From the NCBI GenBank assembly GCA_038040445.1, contig JBBPIG010000023.1:1-64000 (forward strand): 64,000 bases of DNA, read 5' to 3'. A model generated the notes under the pieces. The model saw nothing but the letters and a program-made list of their open reading frames with translations, searched no databases and was not told the DNA's origin. The first letter of the stretch is position 1. Every line of letters starts with the position of its first letter. Source of the stretch: Acidobacteriota bacterium. Its GTDB lineage: Bacteria > Acidobacteriota > Blastocatellia > UBA7656. Positions 62,462 through 64,000 of the stretch are shown piece by piece. The translations under genes were made by a program, and so were the position numbers.

Positions 62462-64000
62462 ATGAGACTGCTTTCATCAAGCTCTCTGTGGTGGCTGCTG
62501 CTCGGCGCGACTATCGTTTTCTTTTACCTGCTCAAGCTCAAGCGCAAGCGGACGGTCGTACCGAGCATACTTCTCTGGAAGCAAGCCATCGAAGAGTTCG
62601 AGGCGAATGCTCCGTTCAAGAAGCTGCGTCGCAGTTTCTTGTTGCTGGTTCAACTTCTCGCCCTCGCCGCTTTAGGCTTCGCTTTAGCGCGGCCGGTGGT
62701 CGTCACTCGCGCTCTCGCTTCAGGCAGCACGGTCATAATAATCGACTCGACGGCGAGCATGCGCGCGCGGGATGAGGACGCCGGCTCGCGGCTCGATCGC
62801 GCCAAACAGCTTGCCCGTGAGATGATCGACGGCCTCGCCGGCAGCGACCGCGCGGCGATCATCGAAAGCTCATCCCGAGTCACCGTGCGCAGCCCGCTCA
62901 CGTCGGATCGCGCGGCGCTCGCCCACGCAATCGATGACATTCAAGAGACCGACGCGCCGGGTGTCCTCGGCGATGCCCTCCGGTTGGCTGAGCAGATCGC
63001 CAAGAGCGAGCGGGACGCTAGCGTGGTTATCATCAGCGACGGCGGCTCGGGCATCGCGATGGAGGCCCAATCATCACTTGAACTCTCACTGCGAGCAGTG
63101 TCGCCTTCGCGCGAGACTTCGATTCGGTTCGTTCGCGCCGGCAGCCGCGCGGATAACCTCGGCATCATCGCGATGAACTCACGACAGCTTTCCGGAAGCA
63201 CGCGGCGCGAGATGTTCGCTTCGATAGCGAACTTCGGCGACCGCCCCCGAGCCTTCGCCGCCGAGCTGAAGATTGAAGGTAACCTTGTTGATGCGCGAAC
63301 TATCAACCTCGATTCCAATGATAGGAGCGCGCTGGTCTTTGATTCGCTGCCCGGTGAGGGCGGGTTGGCGGAATTGCGGCTCGACGTCGAAGACGACCTC
63401 GCATCCGACAATGTTGCCTATGCTTTCTTGCCCAGCGCGCAGCGTGTTCGAGTTGGTGTAGCCGGCGAGAATCCATTCCTGATCGAAGCGCTCGCGGCCA
63501 ACTCGGACATCTCCGCGAGTACGATCGGCGCAACCGCGGCCTCAATCAGTTCCGAGTTCGATTGCTTTGTGAGCGAGGGCCTGGGCGCTTTTGAAGCCAC
63601 CCGCCCAATGTTGCTCATCAACCCTCCGGACGCTGCCGGTCTGTGGCGCACAACAGGTCAGCACGAGCGCCCCGAGATCACTTCGGTCGAGCGCTCGCAT
63701 CCGGTGAACAGCTTTCTCAGTTATTCGGATCTGCACATCGAAAGTGTCCCGCGGCGCGAAGTGCCGTCGTGGCTAAAACCCATTGTGAGCGCGGGGAACG
63801 ACCCGGTGATCTGGGCAGGCGATGACGGACGCAGGCGGGTCGTGATGATCGGTTTCGATCTGGCGCGAAGCGACCTGCCGCTCAAAGTCGAGTTCCCAAT
63901 CCTTCTTGCGAATTCTCTGTCCTGGCTTGCGAAGAGAGATGCGCCTTCCATGGAGCGGGCCGTTCGCACCGGGCAGCCCACAACGGTGCACACTCAAGCG
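62462..64000 (+). CDS. BatA/VWA-domain membrane protein, cut by window end
   Basis: The first 513 codons of a longer open frame; no stop appears before the window ends. The N-terminal helix pair (SLWWLLLGATIVFFYLLKLK, then LLLVQLLALAALGFALARPV) matches the aerotolerance-regulator (BatA) N-terminus. A von Willebrand A domain follows, with the metal site IIIDSTASMRARD. From about residue 215 comes a beta-rich region of the kind seen in BatA/CARDB-like extracytoplasmic proteins (ANFGDRPRAFAAELKIEG). Such proteins usually accompany MoxR ATPases and a DUF58 protein, which may lie beyond the window. Confidence 0.85.
   Translation, partial: MRLLSSSSLWWLLLGATIVFFYLLKLKRKRTVVPSILLWKQAIEEFEANAPFKKLRRSFLLLVQLLALAALGFALARPVVVTRALASGSTVIIIDSTASMRARDEDAGSRLDRAKQLAREMIDGLAGSDRAAIIESSSRVTVRSPLTSDRAALAHAIDDIQETDAPGVLGDALRLAEQIAKSERDASVVIISDGGSGIAMEAQSSLELSLRAVSPSRETSIRFVRAGSRADNLGIIAMNSRQLSGSTRREMFASIANFGDRPRAFAAELKIEGNLVDARTINLDSNDRSALVFDSLPGEGGLAELRLDVEDDLASDNVAYAFLPSAQRVRVGVAGENPFLIEALAANSDISASTIGATAASISSEFDCFVSEGLGAFEATRPMLLINPPDAAGLWRTTGQHERPEITSVERSHPVNSFLSYSDLHIESVPRREVPSWLKPIVSAGNDPVIWAGDDGRRRVVMIGFDLARSDLPLKVEFPILLANSLSWLAKRDAPSMERAVRTGQPTTVHTQA

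Overview
The window looks like chromosomal DNA of an acidobacterium. The strongest sign is a PadR regulator followed by four tandem 'ADOP' (acidobacterial duplicated orphan permease) genes at 47.1-57.2 kb. A VPS10/BNR propeller protein, a TonB receptor with a carboxypeptidase-regulatory plug, several Tat-exported oxidoreductases and high-GC coding regions with genes on both strands agree with this. A Blastocatellia-like lineage is my guess; no rRNA or tRNA gene is present to settle it. About 50 genes are intact, and at least four are broken or truncated.

Layout. 0-8.7 kb: aldehyde dehydrogenase, lytic transglycosylase, glycosyltransferase, AMIN/amidase_3 cell-wall hydrolase, a bacterial Hedgehog-domain protein, M50-CBS protease and SixA. 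8.7-15.7 kb: acyl-CoA synthetase, a partially duplicated dcd locus with an inserted small gene, a CnrYXH-like ECF sigma/anti-sigma/periplasmic sensor trio, a TfoX-N protein and an AidB-like acyl-CoA dehydrogenase. 15.9-24.6 kb: a 1441-residue membrane sensor-like protein, an ISKra4 transposase remnant, a ferritin-like di-iron protein, a membrane dipeptidase, YajQ and a glycine-zipper protein. 24.8-38 kb: VPS10 propeller protein, DUF4188-like protein, Tat-exported Gfo/Idh/MocA oxidoreductase, thiolase plus acyl-CoA dehydrogenase, a C39-like cysteine peptidase paired with an unknown protein, and an S9 peptidase. 38-47 kb: TonB receptor, Tat-exported alpha-hydroxy-acid oxidase with a CxxCH motif, a HEPN gene pair divergent from a TacAT toxin-antitoxin pair, a 5'-truncated LLM oxidoreductase, an exported arginase-like protein and DUF3224. 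47-57 kb: the ADOP array, one member being a pseudogene. 57-64 kb: a protein of about 33 TPRs, PAP2 phosphatase and a BatA/VWA protein cut by the window end.

Functional themes are envelope and peptidoglycan turnover (transglycosylase, amidase, Hedgehog/M15-like domain, PAP2), fatty-acid/CoA metabolism (acyl-CoA synthetase, thiolase, two acyl-CoA dehydrogenases), envelope stress sensing, and exported redox or peptide-degrading enzymes.

The intergenic DNA is unusual. More than fifteen gaps carry short 'words' arranged as tandem copies followed by their reverse complement, often nested, with a different word at most sites. Two sites seem to have been absorbed in frame into proteins (acyl-CoA synthetase, and weakly the amidase). 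One word occupies all three junctions of the ADOP array. The Hedgehog-domain gene and this repeat system are the two things I would look at first.
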